Assembly: GCA_958366705.1 (NCBI GenBank)
Contig: CATXCB010000011.1
Coordinates: 3,125 to 67,124 of the forward strand
Origin: an uncultured bacterium
GTDB taxonomy: Bacteria; Cyanobacteriota; Vampirovibrionia; Gastranaerophilales; Gastranaerophilaceae
Length of the DNA: 64,000 nucleotides
Reading direction: 5' to 3'
Below are positions 7,936 to 15,231 of the stretch, one piece after another. Both the position numbers and the translations under genes were made by a program. Position 1 is the first letter of the stretch. Each line of letters begins with the position of its first letter. Below the pieces are notes generated by a model. It saw nothing but the letters and a program-made list of their open reading frames with translations. It had not been told where the DNA came from and ran no database searches.

Positions 7936-8172
7936 TTAGTAAGTGATAACTCTGCAAATATGTTTAAACTCTGTTTTACCGCTCTTATATACCAGTTTGC
8001 GTTTTACGTATTCAATTTGTCCGTATAAGTATGCTTTTGCACTTTCAAGTATTTTGTTAAACTCGTCAACTGATAAACTTTTTTCGGTAGTATAGGCATA
8101 TTCGGTTATGTAGTCGGTACAATATCTGTTCCATTGTTTTGTGTATTCTCTTGTCTCAACTGTATTTAACAT
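7936..8172 (-). CDS. Small protein divergent from the repressor (78 aa)
   Basis: Begins MLNTVETREYTKQWNRYCTD, helical in the middle (LSVDEFNKILESAKAYLYGQ) and basic at the C-terminus. RBS AAAGGAG nine bases before the ATG. It is transcribed divergently from the HTH gene at 8324, across a 150-bp region with three TTACACTAT boxes, so it is probably repressed by that protein. Function unknown. Confidence 0.65.
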   Translation of the reverse strand: MLNTVETREYTKQWNRYCTDYITEYAYTTEKSLSVDEFNKILESAKAYLYGQIEYVKRKLVYKSGKTEFKHICRVITY

Positions 8173-8207
8173 TTTGTTTCTCCTTTGTTAAATTTTATAT
8201 TTATATA

Positions 8208-8303
8208 TTACACTATAGAGTGTAAATAATCAATACTATATTTACACTATTTTAATAAATCTTTACATATATGTTTGAAAAACTATTTAATATAGTGTAA
8301 AAT
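8208..8303. promoter_or_regulatory. Divergent operator-promoter region
   Basis: Three copies of TTACACTAT: a full palindrome TTACACTATAGAGTGTAA at 8208-8225, one half at 8242-8250 and an inverted half at 8292-8300. The rightward promoter is TTGAAA (8275-8280), 17 bp, TAAAAT (8298-8303), so the third box overlaps its -10 element. The palindrome covers the likely leftward promoter. This is the layout of an autoregulated switch controlled by the HTH protein at 8324. Confidence 0.6.
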
Positions 8304-8323
8304 ATCAACAAAAGGAGAAATTT

Positions 8324-8539
8324 ATGAACGCCAAGGATTTAGAATTAAAATTAAAGGCTACGCTTGCAGGTTCGGGGTATACCTTAACTGCATTAGTGAA
8401 AGAATTGAACGAAAAGGGAAATAGCACTACAGTCCAAAATGTAAGCAATAAATTAAAAAGAGGTTCACTGAATTATCTTGAAGTAGTTGAAATGCTGGAT
8501 GCTATAGGCTACGACATCGAGTGGATAAAGCATAAATAG
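8324..8539 (+). CDS. Small HTH repressor (71 aa)
   Basis: Helix-turn-helix protein: KATLAGSGYTLTALVKELNE, then VQNVSNKLKRGS as the likely recognition helix, then MLDAIGYDIEWIKHK. The family resembles small Cro-like proteins seen next to mobile-element genes. RBS AAAGGAG. It sits beside a set of repeated operator boxes and directly precedes the Fic gene (8-bp gap), so it probably represses its own operon and the divergent gene. A truncated second copy lies at 7186-7347. Confidence 0.75.
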   Translation: MNAKDLELKLKATLAGSGYTLTALVKELNEKGNSTTVQNVSNKLKRGSLNYLEVVEMLDAIGYDIEWIKHK

Positions 8540-8547
8540 GTGAGATT

Positions 8548-9303
8548 ATGAACTACGAAAACAAATGTGCAGAAATTGATAAGCTAAAGGTTGAATTAGA
8601 TAGTTACAGACCCTTTGATGATAATACTTTGCAGCAGTTAAAAGAATATTACAGAATATCGCTTACTTATACATCAAATGCACTAGAGGGTAATACCTTA
8701 ACAGAGTCTGAAACAAAGGTAATTCTTGAAGATGGTTTGACGATTGGCGGGCATCCGATAAGAGAAATACAAGAAACTATAGGGCACTCAAAGGCTTATG
8801 ACTTGATTTATACTCTTATACAGAATGAGGAAATCACGGAAGAAAATATTTTAAATATTCATAAGCTTTTTTATGAACAAATAAACCCAGCGAATGCAGG
8901 CATGTACAGAGATAAAAAGGTAATTATCACAGGAACAACATACGAGCCCCCTGCACCTGATAAAATTCAAGGTTTGATGAAACAGTTTTTAAAACAAATA
9001 CCACAAAAAGCAAAGACTTTACACCCTGTAGAGTTGGCGGCTTGGATACATTTGAATTTTGTAAACATACACCCTTTTATAGATGGAAACGGCAGAACGG
9101 CAAGACTATTAACAAATCTTGTATTGTTTAAATTTGGGTATTCAGTCATAATTATCCCGCCAATACTACGAGCTGATTACATAGAAGCTATTAAAGCGGC
9201 ACAAACTCAAAATAATGAAGTAGCATTTACTAACTTTATATCTGAAATGGTGCTTGAATCAATGAAAGACTACTTACGCATAGTTAAGCACCTTGCTGAA
9301 TAG
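8548..9303 (+). CDS. Fic-domain AMPylase, class II autoinhibited
   Basis: 251 residues. The catalytic Fic motif HPFIDGNGRTAR spans about residues 175-186, with histidine 175 as general base and DGNGR for metal/phosphate binding. Near the N-terminus SNALEGN (43-49) matches the autoinhibitory motif (S/T)xxxE(G/N), so the glutamate at 47 should block ATP gamma-phosphate in cis. A flap-like ITGTTYEPP lies at 127-135. Such enzymes transfer AMP (or other nucleotides) to Tyr/Ser/Thr of target proteins. In an operon with the HTH repressor, it could be an element-borne regulator or defence/addiction function; the target cannot be read from sequence. Confidence 0.92.
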   Translation: MNYENKCAEIDKLKVELDSYRPFDDNTLQQLKEYYRISLTYTSNALEGNTLTESETKVILEDGLTIGGHPIREIQETIGHSKAYDLIYTLIQNEEITEENILNIHKLFYEQINPANAGMYRDKKVIITGTTYEPPAPDKIQGLMKQFLKQIPQKAKTLHPVELAAWIHLNFVNIHPFIDGNGRTARLLTNLVLFKFGYSVIIIPPILRADYIEAIKAAQTQNNEVAFTNFISEMVLESMKDYLRIVKHLAE

Positions 9304-9373
9304 TTGAAGTTATACCAATCATTTTATAGTAATGAATGTATCAGTTGAATATATCAGATGAAAGTATTGAAAT

Positions 9374-9395
9374 ATTGTATCATGTATGATACAAT
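9374..9395 (+). promoter_or_regulatory. Operator palindrome of the toxin-antitoxin pair
   Basis: Perfect 10-bp inverted repeat (arm ATTGTATCAT) with a 2-bp centre, ending six bases before the toxin ATG. Position and symmetry fit autorepression by the antitoxin or toxin-antitoxin complex. Confidence 0.65.
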
Positions 9396-9401
9396 ATAAG
9401 T

Positions 9402-9725
9402 ATGAAGAAAGTTATTAAATATCAACTTTCAAATGGGAAGATTCCTTTTGATGAGTGGTTTTCTACGCTTGATAAACCTATAAAAGCCAAAGTCTTAATA
9501 CGGATTGAAAGAGTTAAAATAGGTTTATATGGCAAACATAGAAATCTTAAAAAGGGTATTATCGAGCTAAAATTTGAAAGTGGTGAGAGAATATACTTTT
9601 TTGAAGAAAACGACACTATAGTTTTATTGCTCAATGCAGGAAATAAAACTCGTCAATCAAGTGATATTAAAACTGCTGAATTGTATTTTAATGATTATAA
9701 AGAAAGGACTTGCAAAAATGACTAA
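9402..9725 (+). CDS. RelE/HigB-type toxin
   Basis: 107 residues with the addiction-module killer pattern: FDEWFSTLDKPIKAKVLIRI, RNLKKGIIELKFESGERIYF, then TIVLLLNAGNKTRQSSDIKT and a C-terminal helix AELYFNDYKER. Proteins of this family are mostly ribosome-dependent mRNA endonucleases. The toxin-first order and the 8-bp overlap with the following HTH antitoxin are typical of higBA. It carries its own palindromic operator and may stabilise element 1. Confidence 0.85.
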   Translation: MKKVIKYQLSNGKIPFDEWFSTLDKPIKAKVLIRIERVKIGLYGKHRNLKKGIIELKFESGERIYFFEENDTIVLLLNAGNKTRQSSDIKTAELYFNDYKERTCKND

Positions 9726-10029
9726 TAAAATGCCTGAATATAATACATTAGACTATTTAAGAGATGATGTAGAAATGCAGAGAGAATATATAAGCGAATT
9801 GCTTAATGAATATCTAAACGATAATAATGCAGAAGCTTTTTTAAGTGCATTAAAACCGCTTATTCAGTTAAATGGTTCTATTAGTGATTTTGCAAAGAAA
9901 AGCGGAATAAATCGTACATATTTTTATAAGTTATTCAGAAAAGAAGTTACGCCGGAATTTCCTACGATAATACTCATAATCAAAAATTTAGGGTTTAATG
10001 TTAATTTTAATTTGAATTGTTTAAACTAA
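9718..10029 (+). CDS. HigA-type HTH antitoxin
   Basis: 103 residues from the ATG at 9718 (RBS AAAGGAC), overlapping the toxin stop by 8 bp; an in-frame extension further upstream lies inside the toxin gene and is not used. N-terminal half YNTLDYLRDDVEMQREYISE and the C-terminal HTH ISDFAKKSGINRTYFYKLFR then TIILIIKNLGFNVNF match the antitoxin family that pairs with this toxin type. Expected to neutralise the toxin and repress the operon. Confidence 0.85.
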   Translation: MTNKMPEYNTLDYLRDDVEMQREYISELLNEYLNDNNAEAFLSALKPLIQLNGSISDFAKKSGINRTYFYKLFRKEVTPEFPTIILIIKNLGFNVNFNLNCLN

Positions 10030-10030
10030 A

Positions 10031-10131
10031 AACTTTCAGAGTCTCCGTAGCAATTGAAGCTACGATGTTGTCTGAAAGTTCAGCCACCTTAGTGAGTAGA
10101 TTTGATTTATCAGCTACGTATCACAGGTGGC
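10031..10131. ncRNA. Nested stem-loops between convergent genes
   Basis: A perfect 10-bp outer stem (AACTTTCAGA at 10031-10040 with 10071-10080) encloses CGTAGC/GCTACG (10046-10051, 10059-10064). A second stem GCCACC/GGTGGC (10083-10088, 10126-10131) is followed by TTTT. GCTACG occurs again at 10113-10118, so CGTAGC has two possible partners. On the minus strand the first hairpin is followed by TTTTTAG and could end the late-regulator transcript. It may simply be a bidirectional terminator. Confidence 0.4.
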
Positions 10132-10158
10132 TTTTATAATTTGATAACTCAAAAGATT

Positions 10159-10665
10159 TCAACCTATTACAGTTAGTACTTGGCTAACAAAATCAGACTT
10201 CTTGATGTCAGCAATTGATTTACAAAGTTTTTTAATTTTCTTAAGTTTTGCCGTTGCTATTTTTTCTTCCGGATTAGTTTTTAGTAGCTGCCGTAATGCG
10301 GCTTTGTGCCAATCCATAATTTTGTCGTGATATTTTTCAGGGTTATCATAATAATCAGGATTATCAAAGAAGAATATATCTTGTATTTTTGACCACTTAT
10401 ACATATAGACGTAACGCATTGTTAATAAATCCTTGTAATTAGGCTTACTAACTTTATTTATCGCTGCTTTTAATAAGCTTTGTTCTTGTAAAATCCACAT
10501 TCTATATTGAGCATACTTATTTTGCTCTCTTGCTTGCTCTGTTGGAAATTTGTTATAAAGGGCTTTCCCTAGTTTATGATAAACTCTTTTGGCAAGCCAC
10601 TTATAATATCTTACGCACTCCCTATAATACTGTAATCTGGTTTTATTAAAAGGTTGAGTAGTCAT
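10159..10665 (-). CDS. ArpU/RinA-like phage late transcription regulator
   Basis: 168 residues, basic and helical. The C-terminal half has YKDLLTMRYVYMYKWSKIQD, then a loop, then DKIMDWHKAALRQLL, matching the sigma-region-4-like layout of phage ArpU/RinA/DUF1492 regulators that switch on packaging and structural operons. RBS AGGAGATATCT before the ATG. It is last in the minus-strand replication operon, just after the small terminase, the place such regulators take in phages. The protein it would activate is missing from the element, so it may act on a helper phage; that is inference. Confidence 0.6.
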   Translation of the reverse strand: MTTQPFNKTRLQYYRECVRYYKWLAKRVYHKLGKALYNKFPTEQAREQNKYAQYRMWILQEQSLLKAAINKVSKPNYKDLLTMRYVYMYKWSKIQDIFFFDNPDYYDNPEKYHDKIMDWHKAALRQLLKTNPEEKIATAKLKKIKKLCKSIADIKKSDFVSQVLTVIG

Positions 10666-10792
10666 ATAGATATCTCCTAATTTGTGTATTATTGTTCTTG
10701 ATGAGTTTTTAGAGTATTTCTAGTTATTACAACTTTTGACATTTTATATCAAATTCATTGAATTTCAAACTATTATTTTTTTATCTCCTTTT

Positions 10793-10827
10793 CTTTCCTG
10801 CCGAACGTAAGGAAAACGGCAGGAAAG
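10793..10827. terminator. Hairpin after the small terminase gene
   Basis: 11-bp perfect stem (arm CTTTCCTGCCG) with a 13-nt loop, 18 bases past the terS stop. A T-run follows on the plus strand only; on the minus strand it would be a weak or attenuating hairpin. Confidence 0.4.
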
Positions 10828-10844
10828 AAATCCTTTTTTTAATT

Positions 10845-11260
10845 TTATTCATCTACCAACTCTTTAATATCTTTCATTACTTGTTTTGCAACTTCTTTAT
10901 TCCATTGAGGGGGGTTAATCTCTGATTTTACATCTGCAGTAATTTCTTGTTTAACACTCTTTAAGCCGCTTACATCGAGTATTGCTCGTGCAGCTGATCT
11001 TTATCCTTATTCTCTGTTTCGGGGTCGTTCATGACCTCGCTGAGTACCTCTAGTGCGTTGTTTGAAAGTGCTTGTATTTTGTCTTGGACGTTTTTTGTCG
11101 TTTTATGGCTAATTAGGTCTTTTTCAATTTTCCATTTATCCCGTTTAACCTTGTTACTAATTTGTTGCGAGGTTAAACTATATTTCTTAGCTAACTCTTT
11201 TGGTGTTGCACCCTGCAGGTATTCAGCTTTTAGTTTTAACCAGGGAATGGATTTTGTCAT
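10845..11260 (-). pseudogene. Phage small terminase subunit, frame-broken
   Basis: The first 96 codons (11260-10970) encode WLKLKAEYLQGATPKELAKK then a HTH and ALEVLSEVMNDPETENKDKD, typical of TerS N-terminal DNA-binding domains, which recognise pac sites. Reading then stops. In the -1 frame from about 10985 the reading continues SAARAILDVSGLKSVKQEIT and ends VMKDIKELVDE at 10845. That continuation is the expected TerS C-terminal part, so one base appears to be missing or a -1 ribosomal shift is used. The ATG overlaps the stop of rusA (ATGA). No large terminase follows. Confidence 0.7.
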
Positions 11261-11691
11261 TTGTACGCTCCGTTACTTAATTCAGTAATTTTAATCTCTA
11301 CATATTCGTTTTGTGAATAATATTTGTTCACTGCTAGGTTAATGATTTGTTTATCGTCAGGGTAAGCAATCCCATTAAGTGCATCGTTTATATTCTTTGC
11401 AATGTTATCACAATCAGGTTTTACTGTTGGTCTTATTTCGTTGTTTAATGCTTGGTCCTGCTTTTTCTTTGAGAAACTTTTAGGGATTTGCATAAATACA
11501 TCTATTTCAACCTTTAGGGGGTTATCTTCAAAATTGCAGGCATGCCAGTCAGGATAAGCATTTATAAAGCTCATTCTAACAAGGTTAGCATATTCCACCA
11601 TATCCTTAGGTGTGTATTTGATACCATTACGACCAAATTTGACCGATTGTTTTGCTTTAACTTTTCCTTTGATTGTGAAATTTAATTTCAT
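11257..11691 (-). CDS. rusA: RusA-family Holliday junction resolvase
   Basis: 144 residues. Contains the RusA core RPTVKPDCDNIAKNINDALN followed by YPDDKQI, giving the conserved metal-binding aspartates near residues 93, 95, 103 and 112-113, plus the N-terminal strand FTIKGKVKAKQS. RusA cuts four-way junctions produced during recombination or replication of phage DNA. RBS AGGAG. Overlaps terS by 4 bp, so coupled. Consistent with autonomous replication of the element. Confidence 0.9.
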   Translation of the reverse strand: MKLNFTIKGKVKAKQSVKFGRNGIKYTPKDMVEYANLVRMSFINAYPDWHACNFEDNPLKVEIDVFMQIPKSFSKKKQDQALNNEIRPTVKPDCDNIAKNINDALNGIAYPDDKQIINLAVNKYYSQNEYVEIKITELSNGAYK

Positions 11692-11788
11692 CTTTTTTAT
11701 ACTCCTATTTAAATCATGTTTAAGGCTTGTTAAATTTTTAGGATGATAATTTATATAACCGAGGGGGTAAAGTCTTCAAATTACCCCC

Positions 11789-12070
11789 TTATTGTGGTCG
11801 CATATTTAATAATTTTCTTTTCCTTGCATTTAATTTTGCAAGCGAAGATTTTCTCTCATATTCTTTTAATTCTTTTTCCGTTAAATTACTTGTCGGGGTT
11901 TGTGCATCATAGTCAATTCCTAATTTTTCAGCACATTCCCTACAGTATTTCCAGTCTGGCGGGTTAGTTTTAGCTTTAGTTAAATCTTTATCAATCCAGC
12001 GATTATCGCAATAATCTTTATGATTTTCGTGTAATCTGCTATTACGACAATCGTGGGCTATATAGTTCAT
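11789..12070 (-). CDS. Cys-rich small phage protein (93 aa)
   Basis: Cysteines at residues 8, 21, 43 and 46 in DCRNSR, DYCDNRW and YCRECAEK suggest a small zinc-binding fold. The C-terminal third is charged helix (ELKEYERKSSLAKLNARKRK). RBS AAAGGAG. Located between the primase-helicase and rusA in the replication operon. A DNA-binding or HNH-like accessory role is possible, but no HNH motif is visible. Confidence 0.65.
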   Translation of the reverse strand: MNYIAHDCRNSRLHENHKDYCDNRWIDKDLTKAKTNPPDWKYCRECAEKLGIDYDAQTPTSNLTEKELKEYERKSSLAKLNARKRKLLNMRPQ

Positions 12071-12230
12071 TGTTATACTCCTTTTGTTCTTAATTCGTGT
12101 GGTAACTTGTACAGATTTAATGTTTTAAATTCCTTGGGTATAGTTTTCTATAGTCTCTCAATAAGACTTGATAAAATCGTGAGTTGAAAAATAGTTTTAA
12201 TAATTGATGATACATTGTTTAATCTCCTGT

Positions 12231-12422
12231 TTAGTCTAGTGTATTTTGAAATATTTGATTTATTAAATACTCTGCATCTTCGAACGAAAAGTAATAAGTC
12301 CCAATATCGCTGAATGTGATATCAAACCCTTTGCCGCACTCTTTAAATTCAGCCATTTTCGTTGTATCAACAATCAAAATATCATTTCTCATTGGGTTTC
12401 TTTTTATGAATGTTACTAACAT
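12231..12422 (-). CDS. Small protein after the primase-helicase (63 aa)
   Basis: Begins MLVTFIKRNPMRNDILIVDT; beta-rich, ending EDAEYLINQIFQNTLD. The ATG abuts the stop of the primase-helicase gene, and GAGGA lies inside the end of that gene, so it is probably coupled. An internal ATG at codon 11 is an alternative start. No family recognised. Confidence 0.6.
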   Translation of the reverse strand: MLVTFIKRNPMRNDILIVDTTKMAEFKECGKGFDITFSDIGTYYFSFEDAEYLINQIFQNTLD

Positions 12423-14081
12423 TTAAAAATCCTCACTTAATAGGCTGCCACCCTCTAAAATTCGTTTGTTTGAGTTGTAATACAATCTTACGGTGCCCCC
12501 AGATGGATTGCCCAATGCAAAATTTTTAATCTTTGCAATACATATAATAGGCTCATTTCGTAACTTTGATGTTTCTTTATCGCGTTCACGATGTACAATA
12601 ATTCCATAATCTGCCATATTGTACCAATCACTTGAGCCTGATATTGAATACATGTTTGGCATATTTTCTCCATCTGGCTTTTTGGGGTGAGCCACAAAAA
12701 TAATCAAGATATTTAACTTTTTAGCAAGCATACACAATTTTGAAAGAATAGAACCAATATATTTATCTTCTCTATCTGTATAATCGTTTTTAAGGCGATT
12801 GTAAGGGTCGATAACAAGCGTGTTAATCCCATATTTCTTAACCGCCAATTCTGTATGTTCGCAAATCTCGTCTATATTCCATTGTTTTGAGGTGTCAAAC
12901 CTATAAAAATGTTCTGAAATAAAATTAAAAGCTTCTCCGAAAAATTCTTTTTCTTGTATTTCTCTGTCTTCTTGCTTAATTTTATAGATGTTTTTTTGCA
13001 AATACATTTCTAATAATGTATTGTAGTGGCTTGATGTAATGCTCTCAAAAGAGGCTATCAAGTGTTTTAATCCGTATAATTTTGATAAATTCATAAGCAA
13101 ATTGTCGACAAAAGTTGACTTTCCTCGGCTTGGGTACCCTGTTACTATCATCAAATAACTCAACCTTATTTTTATCAGTTTGTCTAAATTTTCCCAACCT
13201 GTACTGTAAAAAGCGTTGTCTGTTTCAAAATTATATTTGTAAATATCTTCGTATTCATCATAAAAGGTTCTTATACCGTCCGGGTTTAGATATTCTGCAT
13301 TCTCAATAAATATTTTTAAGTCTTCACCTGCTATCAGTGCCTCGTTTGCATCTTTGTATTGTTTCCAGTTAACTACTTTACAATTTTCACGACCTAAACG
13401 ACTTAAAAGATTTAATTTGAGTTTATCGCCTGTTGAATCATTATCAACTGCGATAATATGAGTTTTAAATTGTTTTATAAAGTCGTAACAATTTTCTATA
13501 CATTCCAGTTTTTTTTCACTGGCTCCCTGCGGTACCGATACAGCAAATATATTTTGTTCAGCAAGTGCTAAAACATCCATTTCACCTTCTACCCAAATTA
13601 ACTCTTTTGTATCATTGATTAAATCCATACCAAATAATGTCTTTTCACTCTCTAAGGATTGAGTGAAAGTTTTTTTACCGTTTTCTAAATTTGTACGAGT
13701 TTTAATATTTACCAGTTCACCATTTTTGTAATACGGGAATATAATTTGATTTTGATTATTACAAGTCACCTCATATTTTTTTAGAGTTTGAGAACTTATA
13801 TTACGTTTTTCAAAATACGCATATAAATAGCTTAAATCTTGTGCTACTTTGGGCTTTTCTGGTCTTTTATATTCTTTTTTTGCCTCGTATTTATCGCGAT
13901 AGTATATAGCACCTGAGAATCCACAATTGTGACAGTTCCATAAAACCGCCTCATTATCATACTTAACTGAGAGGCATTTTTCAGTTTTGTTATGTCGATA
14001 TTCAGAACATTTAGGGCACGTTTGACGTCCTGTTTTGTCAAGTGTTATCCCCTGTTTTAACAGTTTTTCTCTATATTCCAT
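12423..14081 (-). CDS. Toprim primase-helicase (T7 gp4/Twinkle type)
   Basis: 552 residues. N-terminal zinc ribbon with C22, C25, C50 and C53. Toprim domain with LIWVEGEMDVLAL (glutamate 165) and AVDNDSTGDK (aspartates 213, 215). RecA-like helicase domain with Walker A TGYPSRGKST (about 314-323), Walker B TLVIDPYN (421-428), a VAHPKKP sensor (464-469) and a C-terminal arginine-containing KIKNFALGNPSGG loop. The zinc ribbon suggests active primase. It should unwind and prime element DNA. The ATG overlaps the upstream initiator stop by one base. Best evidence that element 1 replicates after excision. Confidence 0.93.
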   Translation of the reverse strand: MEYREKLLKQGITLDKTGRQTCPKCSEYRHNKTEKCLSVKYDNEAVLWNCHNCGFSGAIYYRDKYEAKKEYKRPEKPKVAQDLSYLYAYFEKRNISSQTLKKYEVTCNNQNQIIFPYYKNGELVNIKTRTNLENGKKTFTQSLESEKTLFGMDLINDTKELIWVEGEMDVLALAEQNIFAVSVPQGASEKKLECIENCYDFIKQFKTHIIAVDNDSTGDKLKLNLLSRLGRENCKVVNWKQYKDANEALIAGEDLKIFIENAEYLNPDGIRTFYDEYEDIYKYNFETDNAFYSTGWENLDKLIKIRLSYLMIVTGYPSRGKSTFVDNLLMNLSKLYGLKHLIASFESITSSHYNTLLEMYLQKNIYKIKQEDREIQEKEFFGEAFNFISEHFYRFDTSKQWNIDEICEHTELAVKKYGINTLVIDPYNRLKNDYTDREDKYIGSILSKLCMLAKKLNILIIFVAHPKKPDGENMPNMYSISGSSDWYNMADYGIIVHRERDKETSKLRNEPIICIAKIKNFALGNPSGGTVRLYYNSNKRILEGGSLLSEDF

Positions 14082-14794
14082 TAAAATAATCCTCCCATAT
14101 TAGAATTGTTACTATTTGCACATTCTTTATTCTTTTGGTTTCGCTCCCAGGTCCTGACAGCAGCTTTCCAATCTCTCATAGGATTTTTGCCAATGTGCCA
14201 TTCTGTTGCAGTGTAGTAGTCCATAAATGCTTCTGCATCTATGCTATTTTTTCTCTCTAAGCAGTAAGTTTCTATTTCTTGAATTGTTGGTTTAATGAAT
14301 TTTTTATTTTGCCCTATATATATATTCTTATCATTCTTATTATTCTTTTCATTATTGTTTGTTGTTAGCTGCGTGTTAGTCGTGTGTTGGTCGCCTGTTA
14401 GTTGAGTGTTAGGTTGTGTGTTAAATTGTTGGTACTTTTGCCAATTATTTATTGATATATGCGAATATTGACTCGTTGCTTTGAGTGTTAGCTCGCCTGT
14501 TGATTTTAAGCGTTTTAGTGCTGTTCTTATATTCTGTTCTGATAACTTCAAGTCCTGTGCGAGTTTTGAGTAACTTGTAATAAAACTTCCAGCATGAATG
14601 GTTACTCCTCGCCATTTTTTAGATGCGTGGTTAGCTTTTATCAAACAATGAATAAATAAACGCATCGCATTAGGTTCGGTGTACCACTCCCATTGTTCAA
14701 TATCTCTAAATAATTTTACAAAGCCGTTATTTTGTGCTATAATGTCATTAGTATTTAGGCTCTCATTTTCGAGGGCTTTTTTATTTTCTGTCAT
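14081..14794 (-). CDS. Replication initiator, DnaD-like N-terminal winged helix
   Basis: 237 residues. Residues 20-120 carry FVKLFRDIEQWEWYTEPNAM then a winged helix SYSKLAQDLKLSEQNIRTAL and WQKYQQFNTQPN, the layout of phage replisome organisers that bind the origin. A low-complexity Asn/Thr linker (about 125-155) leads to a C-terminal domain ending EWHIGKNPMRDWKAAVRTWE, a typical helicase-loader tail. It precedes the primase-helicase with a one-base overlap. Such genes often contain the origin within the linker-coding region. Confidence 0.8.
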   Translation of the reverse strand: MTENKKALENESLNTNDIIAQNNGFVKLFRDIEQWEWYTEPNAMRLFIHCLIKANHASKKWRGVTIHAGSFITSYSKLAQDLKLSEQNIRTALKRLKSTGELTLKATSQYSHISINNWQKYQQFNTQPNTQLTGDQHTTNTQLTTNNNEKNNKNDKNIYIGQNKKFIKPTIQEIETYCLERKNSIDAEAFMDYYTATEWHIGKNPMRDWKAAVRTWERNQKNKECANSNNSNMGGLF

Positions 14795-14803
14795 GCCTGC
14801 CCC

Positions 14804-15037
14804 CTATGCGACATCCCCTTTATCTTGTGCTTCTAACCATTTTTGGAATTCAGCAAGTTTAATGAATACGCGTCCCCCTATACGCGTAGTAACTTTTTTA
14901 AAGCCGTATTTATTGTGAAATTCAAATTGCCTTAATGTGTTTGACGAAAAAAGAGGAAAATACTTGTCAAATTCTGATAATCTAATAAGTCCTGTGTTTT
15001 TGATTTCATCCGGCAAATTTGCAATAACATTTTGCAT
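14804..15037 (-). CDS. Excisionase/AlpA-like HTH protein
   Basis: 77 residues; the C-terminal half KKVTTRIGGRVFIKLAEFQK then WLEAQDKG is the winged-helix pattern of small excisionases. RBS AAAGGAG. Homologous in pattern to the element 2 protein at 43584 (KVLRKIGGRLYIAENDFYKW). First gene of the replication operon, so excision and replication are probably switched on together. Confidence 0.8.
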   Translation of the reverse strand: MQNVIANLPDEIKNTGLIRLSEFDKYFPLFSSNTLRQFEFHNKYGFKKVTTRIGGRVFIKLAEFQKWLEAQDKGDVA

Positions 15038-15059
15038 TTTAATTTCTCCTTTATTATCT

Positions 15060-15231
15060 GTTGCACGTTAAACTAAAATAAGAATTATTTAAGTTTGTAC
15101 AAAGATTATAACGGATATTAAAACTGGCAGATTAAAATAAATATAGAAAAATGTAGATAAAAATTTTTTATTGCTATAAGTGCGTTTTCAGGATTATTTA
15201 TCTATAATTTTCTACAATTTTCTATTTTTAA
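15060..15231. promoter_or_regulatory. AT-rich control region with TAGAAAA repeats
   Basis: No gene. Contains TAGAAAAATGTAGATAAA near 15146-15163 and, in opposite orientation near 15198-15226, three further TAGAAAA/TAGATA-like units. It lies between the int-cargo block and the xis-rep operon. Likely promoter and operator of the xis-rep operon; an origin is possible. Confidence 0.4.

Noticed and set aside
10666..10792. Possible small gene behind the terS hairpin
   Set aside because: The ATG after AAAGGAG is followed by a stop after four codons.
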